From IMG/VR virus record IMGVR_UViG_3300027908_000013, positions 1 through 43,780 of that record: a stretch of 43,780 nucleotides of DNA. One strand, given 5' to 3'. The notes under the pieces are model-generated. The model made no database searches. It saw only the letters and a list, made by a program, of their open reading frames with translations, and was not told the origin of the DNA. Shown here one piece after another: positions 37,644 through 43,780 of the stretch; the first letter of the stretch is position 1, and the number at the start of each line of letters is the position of its first letter. Source of the DNA: a virus. A program made the position numbers and the translations under genes.

Positions 37644-38239
37644 CCGTACACCCTCCCAAGTGCCTCGATCACCCGCTTACGGCCGGCGTGCGTGAGGTCC
37701 TGCAGCGATTTGCAGGCTTCGGAGAAGAATGTGAGCTCCGCGCCCTTGAGGTCCGACACGACCGCCAGCACCGCCGCCAGTTGGTTCTTCATTTCGAGCG
37801 GACGGTTGGGGTTTTTAGCGGGCTTGCTGTCGGGGATCGCGTGGAGGACCGGACGACGTACGCGCTTCGGCTTGCCCGGCGCGAGGTGCGCTTTGGCAGC
37901 GCGCAACGACTGCCGATTAGTTGGTTTTTTCACCGTTTTTCCCTTCTTCGCTTTGAGCGCCGCAGCGCGTTTAGCCTTCAGTTTTTTGATCTCGACCGCC
38001 TTCAGCTTCTCGTTACGAACGCGCGTGTGGGCGGCTTTCTCGCCGCGTCCGAGTATTGGTCCGCTGCGTCCTACGGCTCCGGGCGGCAACGGCGCTGTGC
38101 GGCAGTCATCGTCAAACATCGGCGGTGGCGCGGCGCTCGGTACTTGCGCAGCAAAATTCGGACCCGTCTGGTTAGGCGCTTCGCCCGCGGCGCGTGACGG
38201 GATGGCGGGACGCGGGGCAACGTTGGGGATGTCGCTCAT
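37640..38239 (-). CDS. Basic Lys/Ala-rich hypothetical protein, 199 aa
   Basis: The N-terminal 70 residues are Pro/Ala-rich, the middle is a Lys/Ala/Arg-rich helix of histone-H1-like style (AVEIKKLKAKRAAALKAKKG), and the end is a small helical domain (MKNQLAAVLAVVSDLKGAEL, ALGRVYG). This suits non-specific DNA binding or compaction. There is no recognised family. It lies between the polymerase and the Cas4-like nuclease with four-base overlaps on both sides. Confidence 0.7.
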   Translation of the reverse strand: MSDIPNVAPRPAIPSRAAGEAPNQTGPNFAAQVPSAAPPPMFDDDCRTAPLPPGAVGRSGPILGRGEKAAHTRVRNEKLKAVEIKKLKAKRAAALKAKKGKTVKKPTNRQSLRAAKAHLAPGKPKRVRRPVLHAIPDSKPAKNPNRPLEMKNQLAAVLAVVSDLKGAELTFFSEACKSLQDLTHAGRKRVIEALGRVYG

Positions 38240-40131
38240 GGTTTCTCCGGTTTAGCGAACGTGTCGCTGATATATCCTTCGCTGTCCAGGGGAAGTTCAG
38301 GCATCCACTCGGGCGCCCGTGACATCTCCTGGCCCATGTACGCAAATGCAGCCTCGGCTTCACCCTCACGTACGCAGGCAATAAGCTTATCATGCTCCAT
38401 ACTCACCATGTCAAGTCCGGCACGGCGGCAACGCAGCCAAGCCTGTGAGACATGCACCCTCGCGGCGAACTGAATGACGTTCTCGGTGAACTTGCCGCCG
38501 TACAGCTTGGTACATCCGTCGCGGGTCTTGATCCGCCAGAATTTGTCACCGTTTTCAGCGACATGCCACTCCAGCGTCGTATAGTCGATCGACAGCCCGT
38601 TGGGTGCGTAGAGCCGCTTTTCGCGGATGTGGAATATTCCCCAACTAAATTCCTGGCCGGCGTGCATCTTCGGCAGAACGTCATAGCCGGCCGTGTCCCA
38701 ATAGCTCTGCACCGCGGGGTGGGTTGCCCGGTAAGCGTCGCGTGCCCGCACACCTTCCTCGTCGGTCAGGTGGACGCCGGCTTGCGTGCGCAGCGTGTGC
38801 TTGATCTTGGCGCCTCCCGACTGATAGCCGCACTGCAGCTCCAGCACCTTGCCGACCTGGCGCTGGTCGGGATGATCTTTTTTGTTCACCTCATAGCCGA
38901 AGAACGCCGACGCCACACCGACGTAGGGATCTCGACCGAGCCTGAAATCCTCGACCTTGTCCCACTGACCGGCGCACATATTGAGCAGCCGGCACTCGAT
39001 CTGCGAAGCGTCGCGGATGACGAGCAGGTGGCCTGGCGGCGCGCGTTGGGTGCGCTGCATCTTCGCGGCGCGCTTCGCACTCGTCTTCATTTGTTCGGTG
39101 GGCTTCAACCCTTCAGGGATTTCTTTGGGTCGGGGGAAGTTTTGGTAGTTGGTTTTATCGCCGCCTCCCCACCTTTTAGTGTGTGCGGCTGCGTATCCGA
39201 GGTACACGCACATCGAGCCTCTGGTTGACATCCAGCCCAATCTTGCACTGCGAGTTGCAACGAGATTTGATTTTTCGGATAGTCGAGCTTCTGCGAGCAA
39301 AACCAAGCTATCATCGTCCCCCTCCAAAAGATCGCGCATGAAAACGTCAGTCTTCGCAAACGCATATATCTCGCGTTCACCCCCGTCCTTATCCGGCTTC
39401 CCGGCCTTCACACCTGGCTCGACGCCACGCGCTCGTAATAGGTTGGCAAAGACTTCGTTCTTGCGGAGCGCCTCGCCCGTAATGCCCAGCTCGGCAAGTA
39501 GCGCTGCCTTCGCAGCCTGTTCCTCTTGCCAGATTTCAGCGAGTAGATCGGTGTCACCGACCAGCTTAGGCTCGGTGAACATGCGCACGGTCGCGTCGAC
39601 GAGTTCGTACTCCTCATCTGGGAACGCGGACGCGAGACGAAGAAAAATATCCCATGTAAGCTGTACATCGTGACAACACCCCTCTCCTACCCACCGTTGC
39701 TCATGGTCCGTCAACTCGGACCAGTGCTTTCCTCTGAATACGTCATACGGCACGTCTTTGGCGCCGAGCCCAAACTGTTCGGCAAGCGAGCCGAGCCCCG
39801 CGGATAGGTGGTTGCCGATCAACGCACGCGCCATGCTCAGCGTGTCAAACCAGAACGCCGGCCGAATGCCGTAGTGGTGGTTGAGGATCAGCCCATCGAA
39901 ATGAGCGTGGTGGGCGAGGCAGGCGGTTTTGTCCCAGTCGATCCCACGGAGCTTGTTGCGCAGCGTGCAGTGCGCACCATCGTCAAACCACTCTACACGG
40001 CCGTCCGGCCAGCGAATTCCTGCGCCATGGGCTTTGAAACGCGGATCGCGTACGTAGTGCTCCGTCGTCATCTTTGACAACGTGTAACCGTCGTCGAAAA
40101 AAGTTTCAAAATCAAGTGTTACAATATCCAC
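38236..40131 (-). CDS. Family A DNA polymerase with 3'-5' exonuclease, 631 aa
   Basis: This is the replicative polymerase. The exonuclease domain has Asp7/Glu9 (DFETFFDD), HHAHFD with Asp79 and GCCHDVQLTW with Asp155. The polymerase domain has motif A IRDASQIECRL (Asp374), motif B RQVGKVLELQCGYQSGG (Lys428, Tyr436) and motif C MEHDKLIACV (His580-Asp581-Lys582). The catalytic aspartates are kept, but motif C reads HDK, not the usual HDE. There is no 5' nuclease domain. The start is GTG 40131; its ribosome site is weak. Confidence 0.92.
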   Translation of the reverse strand: MDIVTLDFETFFDDGYTLSKMTTEHYVRDPRFKAHGAGIRWPDGRVEWFDDGAHCTLRNKLRGIDWDKTACLAHHAHFDGLILNHHYGIRPAFWFDTLSMARALIGNHLSAGLGSLAEQFGLGAKDVPYDVFRGKHWSELTDHEQRWVGEGCCHDVQLTWDIFLRLASAFPDEEYELVDATVRMFTEPKLVGDTDLLAEIWQEEQAAKAALLAELGITGEALRKNEVFANLLRARGVEPGVKAGKPDKDGGEREIYAFAKTDVFMRDLLEGDDDSLVLLAEARLSEKSNLVATRSARLGWMSTRGSMCVYLGYAAAHTKRWGGGDKTNYQNFPRPKEIPEGLKPTEQMKTSAKRAAKMQRTQRAPPGHLLVIRDASQIECRLLNMCAGQWDKVEDFRLGRDPYVGVASAFFGYEVNKKDHPDQRQVGKVLELQCGYQSGGAKIKHTLRTQAGVHLTDEEGVRARDAYRATHPAVQSYWDTAGYDVLPKMHAGQEFSWGIFHIREKRLYAPNGLSIDYTTLEWHVAENGDKFWRIKTRDGCTKLYGGKFTENVIQFAARVHVSQAWLRCRRAGLDMVSMEHDKLIACVREGEAEAAFAYMGQEMSRAPEWMPELPLDSEGYISDTFAKPEKP

Positions 40132-40212
40132 GGTTTATTCTCAAATCTAGGGGGTACTTACGTAGCTCGATGTCCGAAATAACGTACCAGCGGCCATTTG
40201 TGGGGCTCGGTT

Positions 40213-40425
40213 TTAGTGCATATCCTCGAATGCGTGCGCGATCTGCGGTGGGATGAGCAGTCCGTCTGCTGCAGCCGTAAGGACTAGGTAGCGCAGTTCA
40301 GGTACAGTCCAATCTTGCGTATTATCCCAATACACAGCACTAAGCGGAACTTCAATGTCGATCACATATAGCAGGTAACGCGCGGCACGCTCCGAAAGCC
40401 CATTGATCATTTCGTTCGTGGTCAT
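40213..40425 (-). CDS. Small hypothetical protein, 70 aa
   Basis: This small alpha-helical protein (INGLSERAARYLLYVIDIEV ... LRYLVLTAAADGLLIPPQIA) has the look of a short accessory domain, but no family is recognised. Its start overlaps the stop of the upstream gene (TGATG). The 81 bases between its end and the polymerase start hold no gene. Confidence 0.65.
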   Translation of the reverse strand: MTTNEMINGLSERAARYLLYVIDIEVPLSAVYWDNTQDWTVPELRYLVLTAAADGLLIPPQIAHAFEDMH

Positions 40426-40613
40426 CAGCGCACGAGCACGTCAAGGTGTTCCGCGACGGCTTCCTGCTCGATCTCCCGCGCCGCCTCGTCTGTCACACTG
40501 ACGGGCGCCGGCTCGGTGAATTTGCGCCGGACCCATGCCTTGCCGGCTTCGGTCTCGCCGATGACGGTGGCGCGTCCCCACCTGGTGCTGACGTGGATTG
40601 AGATGTCAGGCAT
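40425..40613 (-). CDS. Small hypothetical protein, 62 aa
   Basis: The product begins with a beta-like stretch (MPDISIHVSTRWGRATVIGE) and continues with a charged helix (VTDEAAREIEQEAVAEHLDV). Nothing identifies a family. AAGGA precedes ATG 40613. A 17-codon frame overlaps its start. Confidence 0.65.
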   Translation of the reverse strand: MPDISIHVSTRWGRATVIGETEAGKAWVRRKFTEPAPVSVTDEAAREIEQEAVAEHLDVLVR

Positions 40614-40659
40614 CGGCTATCCTTTCCAGAAAGTAGTGCCCGTTCTGTGCGGTTAGCAT
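40606..40659 (-). CDS. 17-codon mini-ORF between XRE gene and the next
   Basis: ATG 40659 has GAGAGG seven bases upstream and reads MLTAQNGHYFLERIADA before a stop that overlaps the next gene's start region. It could bridge ribosomes from the XRE gene to the 40613 start across 47 bases. The size is so small that this is only a possibility. Confidence 0.25.
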   Translation of the reverse strand: MLTAQNGHYFLERIADA

Positions 40660-40660
40660 G

Positions 40661-40957
40661 TCATATCCTCTCGCAAACGCGTTGTCGCCGCCCTACCATC
40701 CTCTCGATAACCGGGTGTGCGTCCATTAAGCGCCCAACATCGTTTAGGGTGATAGTCACGGCGTTCGGCTCGTAAAGTGCTAGCACCTGCAGCAAGATCG
40801 CCGCCTGCTGTTTCGGCCACGGCCGCGTGCGCTCGCACTCCCAGTTCGACAGCGTCTGCGCATCATAGCCGAGCGCAAGCGCCATGTCTCCCTGGGTCAT
40901 GTGCAGGTGCCGGCGCGCGCGGTGGATCTGCTGGCCGAAGGTGATTATGGGTGTCAT
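40661..40957 (-). CDS. XRE-family HTH regulator, 98 aa
   Basis: The N-terminal 65 residues form a Cro/CI-type helix-turn-helix: FGQQIHRARRHLHMTQGDMA, then LALGYDAQTLSNWECERTRP, where TQGDMALALGYDAQTLSNWE is the two-helix reader. Such proteins dimerise and bind palindromic operators. It is one of two XRE proteins in the early arm and could bind the CATATG array upstream of the arm. The C-terminal 35 residues are helical. It is coupled to the upstream coiled-coil gene by ATGA. Confidence 0.85.
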   Translation of the reverse strand: MTPIITFGQQIHRARRHLHMTQGDMALALGYDAQTLSNWECERTRPWPKQQAAILLQVLALYEPNAVTITLNDVGRLMDAHPVIERMVGRRQRVCERI

Positions 40958-41292
40958 TTACTGTGCCTCTCGATCGCACTGCGCGCAGCTGCCAGCGCGT
41001 TCTCGACCACTTTGCCGCTGCCGTCTGTCAGATCAACAACCTTTTCCAAGTCGGGCAGCAGGTTTTCGTCGAGCGCCTTCACCAGCGCTTCCAATTCCTC
41101 TAACAAATCGTCCCGGTCGCGCTCCGCGTCGACGAGCTCATCCCCGGCATCTGCAAGTTCGGCTTCCAGATCTTCCACGCTGGCGAGACGATCGACGCAG
41201 TCAATGAACTGCGGTGGCATTCCACCCTTGATCGCGTTATAGCGCAGCCACGCGATGAATTCGTCGGATGAGGTGTTGCAATGGAAGATCAT
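40954..41292 (-). CDS. Coiled-coil hypothetical protein, 112 aa
   Basis: The first 30 residues (IFHCNTSSDEFIAWLRYNAI) are followed by a long acidic coiled coil (DLEAELADAGDELVDAERDR, DDLLEELEALVKALDENL). No known family. It probably oligomerises. It overlaps both neighbours by four bases. Confidence 0.65.
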   Translation of the reverse strand: MIFHCNTSSDEFIAWLRYNAIKGGMPPQFIDCVDRLASVEDLEAELADAGDELVDAERDRDDLLEELEALVKALDENLLPDLEKVVDLTDGSGKVVENALAAARSAIERHSK

Positions 41293-41708
41293 TTGTACAC
41301 CGCCACGCCGTTCGTATACGCAACGGCCATGCGGTCCTTTTCGCCGACGTACAGCGCCGCGCCTCGCGGGTCGGTCTGAACGTAAGCGGTCAAGAGCGGA
41401 TAGGACGCCATGATCTTCGCGAGGCGTTTCTGCGCACCACGCTCGCGGTCGGCGAGAGGGTAGTAACGCGCCTTGCTCTCGCTGTGAAAGTGCGTTTCCA
41501 TAAAGGGCTTGCCGGCGTCATCATGCACAAATTTGCCGTCGACCTTCCGGCCGCGTGTGACGCAGTAACTCTTATAGTTGTCACTGCTGCCACACTCAAG
41601 CTCGTGCCAGCGGTGCAGCGTCATGGCGATCCAGCGTAAGTCATGAGCGTCTGCGTGGCTGATACCGAGCAAACGCAGGCGATAACGACAGTCGTCGATC
41701 ATAAGCAT
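41289..41708 (-). CDS. Conserved phage protein, 139 aa
   Basis: The blocks DLRWIAMTLHRWHELECGSS, RYYPLADRERGAQKRLAKIM and AYVQTDPRGAALYVGEKD recur in many phages in this style, always without a known function. It is mixed alpha/beta and has several conserved-looking His, Cys and Asp residues but no clear catalytic set. ATG 41708 has GGAG eight bases upstream, and a second ATG is two codons further in. Confidence 0.75.
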   Translation of the reverse strand: MLMIDDCRYRLRLLGISHADAHDLRWIAMTLHRWHELECGSSDNYKSYCVTRGRKVDGKFVHDDAGKPFMETHFHSESKARYYPLADRERGAQKRLAKIMASYPLLTAYVQTDPRGAALYVGEKDRMAVAYTNGVAVYK

Positions 41709-41709
41709 A

Positions 41710-42090
41710 TTATTCTCCCTTCACCCGCCTCACGCGGCAGGCTTGCAAATTGTCGGAACCGTACGAGCCGTAATACTCCGCACCGTTGGTGCCTCGCACG
41801 CGGATATGCGTCAGGCGGTACGGATGGCACGGGTGTCCGCCGATATTGTGGTAGCGCCATGCCCCGGTGCGTGCGGACGTGACGCGCCCAAGGTCTACTC
41901 CCGACCAGGTCGTTATCGCGTCGCCCGACACGTACACCAGGAAGTGCTCGGGCTTGTCATTCCACCTCTCGAGCTCGGCTTGAGCCAGCGTGGCGTTGTG
42001 CGCCGCAATTTGCGCAGGCGTCACGACGCCGCGCAGTCTGCCGTCCGGGTCGAAGGCTTTGCCCTGGAAATCGAAGATGTAGCCGGTCAT
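41710..42090 (-). CDS. Hypothetical protein, 126 aa
   Basis: The protein begins TGYIFDFQGKAFDPDGRLRG and contains a beta-rich second half (GGHPCHPYRLTHIRVRGTNG, EYYGSYGSDNLQACRVRRVK). It may be a small nucleic-acid-binding domain; no family is recognised. It starts in an ATGA-type overlap with the gene above (TCATGACC) and ends one base before the next. Confidence 0.65.
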   Translation of the reverse strand: MTGYIFDFQGKAFDPDGRLRGVVTPAQIAAHNATLAQAELERWNDKPEHFLVYVSGDAITTWSGVDLGRVTSARTGAWRYHNIGGHPCHPYRLTHIRVRGTNGAEYYGSYGSDNLQACRVRRVKGE

Positions 42091-42263
42091 GACCGCACCC
42101 GTCTAGCGAGCGTCTCTATTGTCTCAGCTTTGCCCGTTCCGCCCTTGCGCCGCACAGCACTTGCGACGGCGTAGAGCAAGTTGCACAGGCCGACTTTGTC
42201 AAGCATCGCCTCCAGCTGAAGCATCGCTTCCGTGCCTTCGGCAAAATATGGTCCTTCGTTCAT
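42087..42263 (-). CDS. Small helical protein, 58 aa
   Basis: This 58-codon gene reads MNEGPYFAEGTEAMLQLEAM, LDKVGLCNLLYAVASAVRRK, GGTGKAETIETLARRVRS. A strong ribosome site (AGAGGGG) lies seven bases before ATG 42263. The stop overlaps the next ATG. The helix with LLYAVASAV resembles small phage proteins of unknown function. It is easy to miss because of its length. Confidence 0.75.
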   Translation of the reverse strand: MNEGPYFAEGTEAMLQLEAMLDKVGLCNLLYAVASAVRRKGGTGKAETIETLARRVRS

Positions 42264-42327
42264 GTATGTCCCCTCTTGTTACGTGTGTTACAGTTGTCAA
42301 GCTATAATAGTTTGTATAAAGGTCAAT
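42264..42327 (-). promoter_or_regulatory. AT-rich gap with possible internal promoter
   Basis: This 64-base gap between early genes is AT-rich. On the minus strand TTGACC (42321-42326) and TTGACA (42295-42300) resemble -35 boxes, and TATTAT (42304-42309) resembles a -10, but none of the pairs has ideal spacing. It is the largest gap in the first part of the early arm, so a secondary promoter is possible. Confidence 0.25.
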
Positions 42328-42528
42328 TCACGGTTTCGTGATAGTGCGTTCCTTCGCGCGTCGCGCCAGGTAGTCGCACCGCGCTGTTGCTACTGACAGT
42401 TCAGTATATGCGCTGTCGCTTACGGAGTGTGTGGTGCCGGCCTTGTACACCGTGAAGTGAACGTACGGCTTGTGGTCGCGCGCAACCCAGTAGTTGCCGT
42501 TTTCGTGCATGATGTCATCTTCGCACAT
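42328..42528 (-). CDS. Small hypothetical protein, 66 aa
   Basis: The product (MCEDDIMHENGNYWVARDHK ... CDYLARRAKERTITKP) looks like a small alpha/beta domain with an aromatic-rich middle. ATG 42528 is preferred because AGGAGG lies five bases upstream; the ATG at 42531 would be only two bases away from it. The start overlaps the XRE gene stop. No family is recognised. Confidence 0.65.
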   Translation of the reverse strand: MCEDDIMHENGNYWVARDHKPYVHFTVYKAGTTHSVSDSAYTELSVATARCDYLARRAKERTITKP

Positions 42529-42929
42529 CATCGCCTCCTGGCCCGCTTGGCTTCCACTGCGGCGAGGTATTCGGGGCTGTCAAGCACAGTGAGTGGCCAG
42601 CGCCCGCCTGTGGGGTTAGGGCCGAGCATCACGTTTGGGTGCTCCGAACCAATACCACGGTCTTTCTCAAAGCCTTTGGCGTAGACGTCAAGGTCCGGGT
42701 ATTTCCTCGCGGTCTCGATCGTCAGGAATTCCACTGCGGGCGGTGCTTTTGGGGCGAGGGTGAACGTCAGGCGCTCCAGGTCCGCAGCGAGATTGACCGG
42801 TAGCGGCGTGTGGCCGGCTTCCCAGCTGCTGATCGTCTGCCTGGTCTTAGGCGGCTTGAGCATGGCGCCCAGCTGGTGCTGCTTGAGTTTGTGCACGCGG
42901 CGCCAGATTAGGAGGTCTTCTTTGGTCAT
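42528..42929 (-). CDS. XRE-family HTH regulator, 133 aa
   Basis: Residues 3-60 look like a Cro/CI helix-turn-helix (LIWRRVHKLKQHQLGAMLKP, KTRQTISSWEAGHTPLPVNL). The C-terminal half (EFLTIETARKYPDLDVYAKG, and the PNPTGGRWPLTVLDSPEY block) may serve dimerisation or ligand sensing. As the third gene from the control region, it is a prime candidate to bind the CATATG sites there. GAGG lies seven bases before ATG 42929. Confidence 0.82.
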   Translation of the reverse strand: MTKEDLLIWRRVHKLKQHQLGAMLKPPKTRQTISSWEAGHTPLPVNLAADLERLTFTLAPKAPPAVEFLTIETARKYPDLDVYAKGFEKDRGIGSEHPNVMLGPNPTGGRWPLTVLDSPEYLAAVEAKRARRR

Positions 42930-42941
42930 TGGGTGACCTCG

Positions 42942-43100
42942 TCATAGCTTTTCAGGATATCGTGCTGCATGACATACGCAAGGTTTGCCGGACACATAGA
43001 GGGCCAGCGGCACGTCGGCTCTCATGATCGGGAACGCCAAGCATTGTTCGTGCCAGCGGGCCGTGAGACGCCGCGTGGCGGTTTCTTTGGTGCAAGGCAT
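42942..43100 (-). CDS. Small Cys-containing protein, 52 aa
   Basis: The 52-codon frame reads MPCTKETATRRLTARWHEQC, LAFPIMRADVPLALYVSGKP, CVCHAARYPEKL. Four cysteines (C3, C20, C41, C43) and two histidines suggest a metal site. It fills most of the otherwise empty stretch between the XRE gene and the first early gene, has GGAG about ten bases upstream of ATG 43100, and follows the strand of its neighbours. Confidence 0.55.
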   Translation of the reverse strand: MPCTKETATRRLTARWHEQCLAFPIMRADVPLALYVSGKPCVCHAARYPEKL

Positions 43101-43104
43101 CTTG

Positions 43105-43362
43105 TCACACTCCGACAAACGAAACGCGCGTCATGTTGGCCTCGCCGCGCGGTAAGCCGAGCTCTTGGCGCAGATAGTTGGCCAGCACCGGCCTAACATT
43201 TTGATCCACCACAGACGCCACGAGCATACGTCGGCCGAGCTTGGTGTACCTCGGAAACAGTACGGTTACAGCGGTTTCGTCACCTTGCACGCGGCATAGG
43301 CATGAAATCCCACTGTAAGTAGCGCGCCATGCTTGATCGATCTTTCTCGCTTCGCTTGGCAT
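43105..43362 (-). CDS. First early-arm protein, 85 aa
   Basis: The product (MPSEARKIDQAWRATYSGIS ... ETAVTVLFPRYTKLGRRMLV ... LANYLRQELGLPRGEANMTR) is a small, basic alpha/beta protein without a family I know. It is the first gene of the leftward early arm, right beside the palindromic array; its start codon lies inside the first site. A product made first and controlled this directly could be a regulator or a host-takeover protein. Confidence 0.6.
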   Translation of the reverse strand: MPSEARKIDQAWRATYSGISCLCRVQGDETAVTVLFPRYTKLGRRMLVASVVDQNVRPVLANYLRQELGLPRGEANMTRVSFVGV

Positions 43363-43457
43363 ATGGAAATCCTCGCTTGTCGTATGTTAATTTTTGCTTG
43401 CCATATGGAAAGCAAAATCTACCATATGTCAAGCTAAAATCTTACCATACGGAAGGC
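43358..43457. promoter_or_regulatory. Array of five CATATG-centred near-palindromes, about 21 bp apart
   Basis: Five related sites occur, with cores CATATG 43360-43365, CGTATG 43381-43386, CATATG 43402-43407, CATATG 43423-43428 and CATACG 43446-43451. The core centres are 21, 21, 21 and 23 bp apart, two helical turns. The clearest site is GCTTGCCATATGGAAAGC (43396-43413), with GCTT and AAGC arms. Two weaker copies lie at 43592-43597 (CGTATG) and 43610-43615 (CATTTG). On the minus strand TTTCCA (43406-43411) and TAACAT (43384-43389), 16 bp apart, could form an early promoter within the array. Operators for an XRE regulator or origin iterons fit. Confidence 0.8.
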
Positions 43458-43681
43458 TGATCACGCGTTTGTGATCGACTATAAAAACTTAGTCTGAAAA
43501 CGTGCTAGTTTAAGGCTATGAAAACAAACAACAATTTTTAAACTAAGAAAGTATGGAGGTCCGGCGATATGACGCCTATATTTCTCCGTACCGTATGGAA
43601 GCTGCTTTCCATTTGTCATTTCAATTCTATAGGTCTTATGTTTTTATATATTAATAGATATACTATCCTAGAATGGAATTT
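43363..43681. other. AT-rich control region, right part; candidate origin and early promoter
   Basis: This 319-base stretch has no convincing long gene and, with 1-341, forms the only large non-coding block of the circle. It contains the phased array, an inverted repeat at 43459-43476, a hairpin-forming pair TAGTTTAA/TTAAACTA (43506-43513 and 43538-43545) and a short ORF with a strong ribosome site (43569). Bases 43620-43681 are almost pure A and T with few G or C. It is the natural place for replication initiation and early transcription. Confidence 0.6.
43459..43476. repeat. Inverted repeat GATCAC/GTGATC
   Basis: GATCAC (43459-43464) and GTGATC (43471-43476) are exact inverted copies separated by GCGTTT. 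The repeat lies just beyond the CATATG array. It could be a binding site for a different dimeric regulator or a small hairpin. Confidence 0.6.
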
Positions 43682-43721
43682 CTCTTTGTATTTCAACAAC
43701 ATGCAATTTCGGTCATACTAA
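43569..43721 (+). CDS. Short AT-rich ORF with strong ribosome site, 50 aa
   Basis: GGAGGT lies eight bases before ATG 43569 and the frame reads MTPIFLRTVWKLLSICHFNS, IGLMFLYINRYTILEWNFSL, YFNNMQFRSY. It runs into the terminal repeat (stop TAA 43719-43721, equal to 38-40 on the left copy). The hydrophobic segment LLSICHFNSIGLMFLYI could be a membrane helix. The coding potential is doubtful in AT-rich DNA, but the ribosome site is among the best in the window. A hairpin (43506-43545) lies in its leader. Confidence 0.35.
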   Translation: MTPIFLRTVWKLLSICHFNSIGLMFLYINRYTILEWNFSLYFNNMQFRSY

Positions 43722-43780
43722 TATTTATAGTGTTTATACCGTACCTTTATAACTAGTCTGACGCCTTCTATACACCAAAC
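43682..43780. repeat. Right copy of 99-bp terminal direct repeat
   Basis: This is an exact copy of bases 1-99. Joining the ends at this overlap restores a continuous AT-rich control region between the first early gene and the 342-536 gene, which supports a circular map. Confidence 0.95.

Noticed and set aside
42969-43196. 75-codon plus-strand frame in the early arm
   Set aside because: It opposes the arm and lies over the minus-strand frame 42942-43100, which has a ribosome site and better fits the gap between neighbours.
1-43780. Integrase, attachment site, excisionase or lysogeny module
   Set aside because: No recombinase or partition gene was seen. Two XRE proteins alone do not show lysogeny, since lytic phages also carry them.
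1-43780. tRNA genes or CRISPR array
   Set aside because: I saw no cloverleaf-like sequence with a TTC-arm and no array of repeats with unique spacers. The only regularly spaced repeats are the palindromes near 43360-43457, whose 21-bp period leaves no room for spacers.

Overview
The window looks like the complete genome of a short-tailed (podovirus-like) lytic tailed phage. Bases 1-99 are repeated exactly at 43682-43780, so the contig closes into a circle of about 43.68 kb; 99 bases is also a common assembler k-mer, so I read the repeat as a circularisation overlap and not as proven physical termini. Supporting evidence is one complete set of phage genes (terminase large subunit, portal, scaffold, N4-gp56-type capsid protein, adaptor, nozzle-like tail protein, ejection proteins, lysis genes) plus a replication set (primase-helicase, family A DNA polymerase, SNF2 helicase, nucleases). 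I see no tail tape-measure, sheath, integrase, tRNA, rRNA or CRISPR array. The DNA is GC-rich except for an AT-rich control region at the circle junction. A rhizobia-type alphaproteobacterial host is my inference from base composition and from the style of the beta-barrel protein; it is not proven.

Layout. From 585 to 28861 every gene is on the plus strand (late/virion arm): KTSC protein, adenine methyltransferase, TerL, portal, two secreted fibre-like proteins, GH108 endolysin with two small membrane proteins, scaffold, capsid, small virion proteins, adaptor, more fibre-like proteins, a holin/outer-membrane-barrel fusion, the nozzle-like protein, a carbohydrate-binding fibre, a GNAT protein, three ejection-type proteins, zinc-ribbon proteins and a PurD-like ATP-grasp enzyme. 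From 43362 back to 28869 every gene is on the minus strand (early arm): small regulators including two XRE-type HTH proteins, DNA polymerase, a Cas4/AddB-like nuclease, a VRR-NUC nuclease, a SNF2-type helicase, a Cys-rich protein and a primase-DUF927 helicase. The two arms converge at 28861/28869. Most genes abut or overlap by ATGA, TGATG or TAATG, which implies long, translationally coupled operons.

Control region. The AT-rich stretch 43363-43681 plus 1-341 holds an array of near-palindromic CATATG-centred sites. The first four are 21 bp apart and the fifth follows at 23 bp, placing them on one face of the helix just upstream of (and over the start of) the first early gene. This fits operators for one of the phage HTH proteins or origin iterons. 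A minus-strand terminator ends a lone gene at 342-536.

The most unusual feature is a set of seven proteins interleaved with virion genes (5827-20533) that carry Sec-type signal peptides. They include tail-fibre-like and receptor-binding-like proteins and a barrel protein whose export signal follows a holin-like domain. All have an even number of cysteines after the predicted cleavage site. This suggests that part of the adhesin repertoire is exported and disulfide-bonded in the periplasm or displayed on the infected cell. A full-length PurD-like enzyme with a changed metal-binding motif is the second item most worth testing.
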